Shown piece after piece: positions 57,786 to 64,000 of a stretch of DNA of 64,000 nt. Below the pieces are notes generated by a model. It saw only the letters and a program-made list of their open reading frames with translations, was not told the origin of the DNA and searched no databases. How positions within the stretch are numbered: position 1 is the stretch's first letter; every line of letters starts with the position of its first letter. The translations under genes and the position numbers were made by a program. The DNA comes from Phaeosaccion multiseriatum (Eukaryota > Ochrophyta, other classes). The stretch lies in assembly GCA_965112735.1 (NCBI GenBank), contig OZ218952.1, positions 4,650,001-4,714,000 of the forward strand, written 5' to 3'.

Positions 57786-58505
57786 ATGCCCACCGTGCCT
57801 CCGGACGAGCACTCCAGCCCCGGGGGGGTCGGCGAGGGGGGGGGAAGGAGGAGGAGGAGGAGCGGCAGTACCTACCCGAGCGGCGGGGACGAGGCCTTTA
57901 GTGCTCCTCTGCCCCCCCCAGCAATGGCCAAGGATAGAGGAGAAGACGTGCAGGCACAGCAGCAGCCCGGCGGGGTGTCCGGGTACATGAGCAGCGCAGG
58001 CACACGCTCGAGGAGCGGCACGAACATGTCTCTTGACTCGCTCGGCTCCCAACCCTGCCTCAACACGCCCATCCGCCTCAACACGGAGGACGAGCCGCAC
58101 CTGAACCTCAACGGGCCCATTCGCATGAACACGGATGAGGAGATTGACCTCATGTTCAACGGGACCGCCAGGCGGTGGCCGACCATGTGCAGGCCCTGCT
58201 CGCGGGAGCCGGCAGCAGTAGCATCAGCAGCAGAGGAACAGACGGCAGCGGTGGCGGCAGCCGCGGCAAGGCGACAGGGGCAGGGGCAGGGGCAGGCAGT
58301 GGATGACGCGAGGAGAGGCGGCGAGGCGCTGTATGGCGCCCGAGTAGTACAGTTACTTGTCGAGTCCGTGGCCCTCGCTGAGTCGAGGGGGGGCGGGCAG
58401 GGGCGGCAGCTGGCCGTTTCGGCAGCAGTGCAGGAGCGTCACTACCCTCAGGGCCCCTTGAGGGCCTGGCGGGGGCTCCGGTGGTACCCAGTCGTAGTCT
58501 CGTAG
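57786..58505 (+). CDS. Doubtful hypothetical protein
   Basis: A 239-aa frame from the ATG at 57786. The central part has a real-looking repeated motif, CLNTPIRLNTEDEPHLNLN followed by GPIRMNTDEEIDLMFNG. After about 58155 the neighbouring frame (DRQAVADHVQALLAGAG) looks more protein-like than this one, and long G runs (about 57666-57680 and 57834-57844) lie upstream, so the true gene may have more exons or a homopolymer length error. No family recognised. It ends 33 bp before MITE 2. Confidence 0.3.
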   Translation: MPTVPPDEHSSPGGVGEGGGRRRRRSGSTYPSGGDEAFSAPLPPPAMAKDRGEDVQAQQQPGGVSGYMSSAGTRSRSGTNMSLDSLGSQPCLNTPIRLNTEDEPHLNLNGPIRMNTDEEIDLMFNGTARRWPTMCRPCSREPAAVASAAEEQTAAVAAAAARRQGQGQGQAVDDARRGGEALYGARVVQLLVESVALAESRGGGQGRQLAVSAAVQERHYPQGPLRAWRGLRWYPVVVS

Positions 58506-58538
58506 AGGGGGGAGTCGGGGATAGTCGGGGACTGACAC

Positions 58539-58956
58539 TCAGCCCCATGCACGCCTAGCGGTTTTGCTCTAGAGGCCGCTCACTTTTCAGTCCTAGGCGG
58601 CCTCTAGCCCGCCTCTAGGCAGCCTCCCAGTGACCGTGGGCGCGTGCGTGGTGCCGCCCAAGCAGTGGGCAGCAGCACACCTCTGTAGGCCTGCACACCT
58701 CGTAGGGCCAGCGAGGCGGAAAGAGACAACACGAACCACTACTCCTCACTTCCAATCCCAGCCATGCAATACATTTGCTTAAAACTGACTACTCTTTGCA
58801 CTCTGGGGCACTCCCACCGTCCGCCTACAGTAGTTGGCGTCTGCCCTAGGCGGCGGCATATAAATAGGCCGAGGGCCTACGGCCCTCGCTAGGCCGGGCA
58901 ATTTTCCCAAATAGGCCTAGGAGGCCGCTAGGCGGCGTAGGTGTGCATGGGGCTGG
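58539..58956. mobile_element. MITE-like element, 418 bp, with terminal inverted repeats and 6-bp duplication
   Basis: Left end CAGCCCCATGCAC...CGCCTAGCGG and right end CCGCTAGGCG...GTGCATGGGGCTG are inverted copies. TGACAC stands directly outside both ends (58533-58538 and 58957-58962). The interior is made of short palindromes around CCTAGGCGGCC and TAGAGGCCGC, and one TATAAATAGG. No frame for a transposase. The right duplication abuts a (CA)n run, which weakens it as target-site evidence. Confidence 0.72.
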
Positions 58957-59077
58957 TGACACACACACACACCCGCTCCAAATCTAACATTCGAAATAAT
59001 TATTCTAAACGTTGGTGCGCGGCCGTCTTGCGAGAGGACACACTTCAACCTCACGGTTGGGAATTTATCGTCCACAC

Positions 59078-59138
59078 AACACAACACAACACAACACAAC
59101 ACAACACAACACAACACAACACAACACACCACAACACA
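59078..59138. repeat. (ACAAC)n tract upstream of the last gene
   Basis: About eleven ACAAC pentamers, ending 35 bp before the start codon at 59173; probably in the 5' leader. Confidence 0.9.
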
Positions 59139-59172
59139 CCTGCTGCTTGCTTAGTGAAGGGGGGAAAGGATC

Positions 59173-63942
<4,770 letters not shown>

Positions 63943-64000
63943 GTAAGAGTAAGGGGCAGTAGGGTACTGCTTGATACCTTTATCGCTCTCCATTCTCTCT

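Overview
This is nuclear DNA of a microbial eukaryote, not a prokaryote. The genes are cut by many short GT-AG introns whose phases match across 14 reconstructed multi-exon genes, spacing is about one gene per 3.5-4 kb, and introns and spacers are full of simple repeats. Two proteins point to an alga or alga-derived protist with a complex red-lineage plastid: FabH and FabF are type II fatty-acid synthases, and each starts with a signal peptide followed by a Phe-containing cleavage motif (ASE|AF and ADAF). A CRM-domain RNA-binding protein, a tandem PPR protein, a tubulin-type carboxypeptidase and a CEP95-like protein fit a flagellated photosynthetic or formerly photosynthetic lineage. My best guess is a chromerid-type alveolate such as Vitrella; this is inference from gene style, not proof.

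Layout, left to right: SUPV3L1/SUV3 mitochondrial RNA helicase (-, its last exon is off the left edge); CEP95-like (+); small ankyrin protein (+); a repeat-rich spacer; a 9.3-kb ARM-repeat cytosolic carboxypeptidase (-); Rieske protein of complex III (+); HSD17B10-type dehydrogenase (-); a SAM-TIR protein (+); an NAD(P)-binding epimerase-like protein (-); an Alr4036-type FMN-binding PPOX protein (+); CRM protein (-); intronless ankyrin protein (+); a 406-bp foldback MITE; a CRAL-TRIO/Sec14 protein ending in a CaaX box (-); FabH (-); FabF (+); tandem PPR protein (-); a doubtful ORF (+); a second, 418-bp MITE; and an unrecognised zinc-site/coiled-coil protein (+) that runs off the right edge.

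Six neighbouring pairs are head-to-head with 153-663 bp between start codons: SUPV3L1/CEP95, carboxypeptidase/Rieske, HSD17B10/SAM-TIR, epimerase/PPOX, CRM/ankyrin and FabH/FabF. FabH and FabF catalyse the first and the later condensations of the same pathway. SUPV3L1, Rieske and HSD17B10 are mitochondrial by family; FabH, FabF and probably the epimerase and CRM proteins go to the plastid or secretory route.

The most unusual signal is a dispersed 12-16 bp word, CAGTTGGTGATACAGC, with about 18 exact or near copies in 64 kb. Copies in exons almost all read GTTGGTGATACA in the sense direction, whatever the codon frame (QLVIQ, AVGDTA, EVGDT, AVGHTA). All five copies in introns read the complement, TGTATCACCAAC. 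A second signal is that many microsatellites start exactly at 5' splice sites and repeat the donor sequence itself (GTGA, GTGT, GTAT, GTGC).
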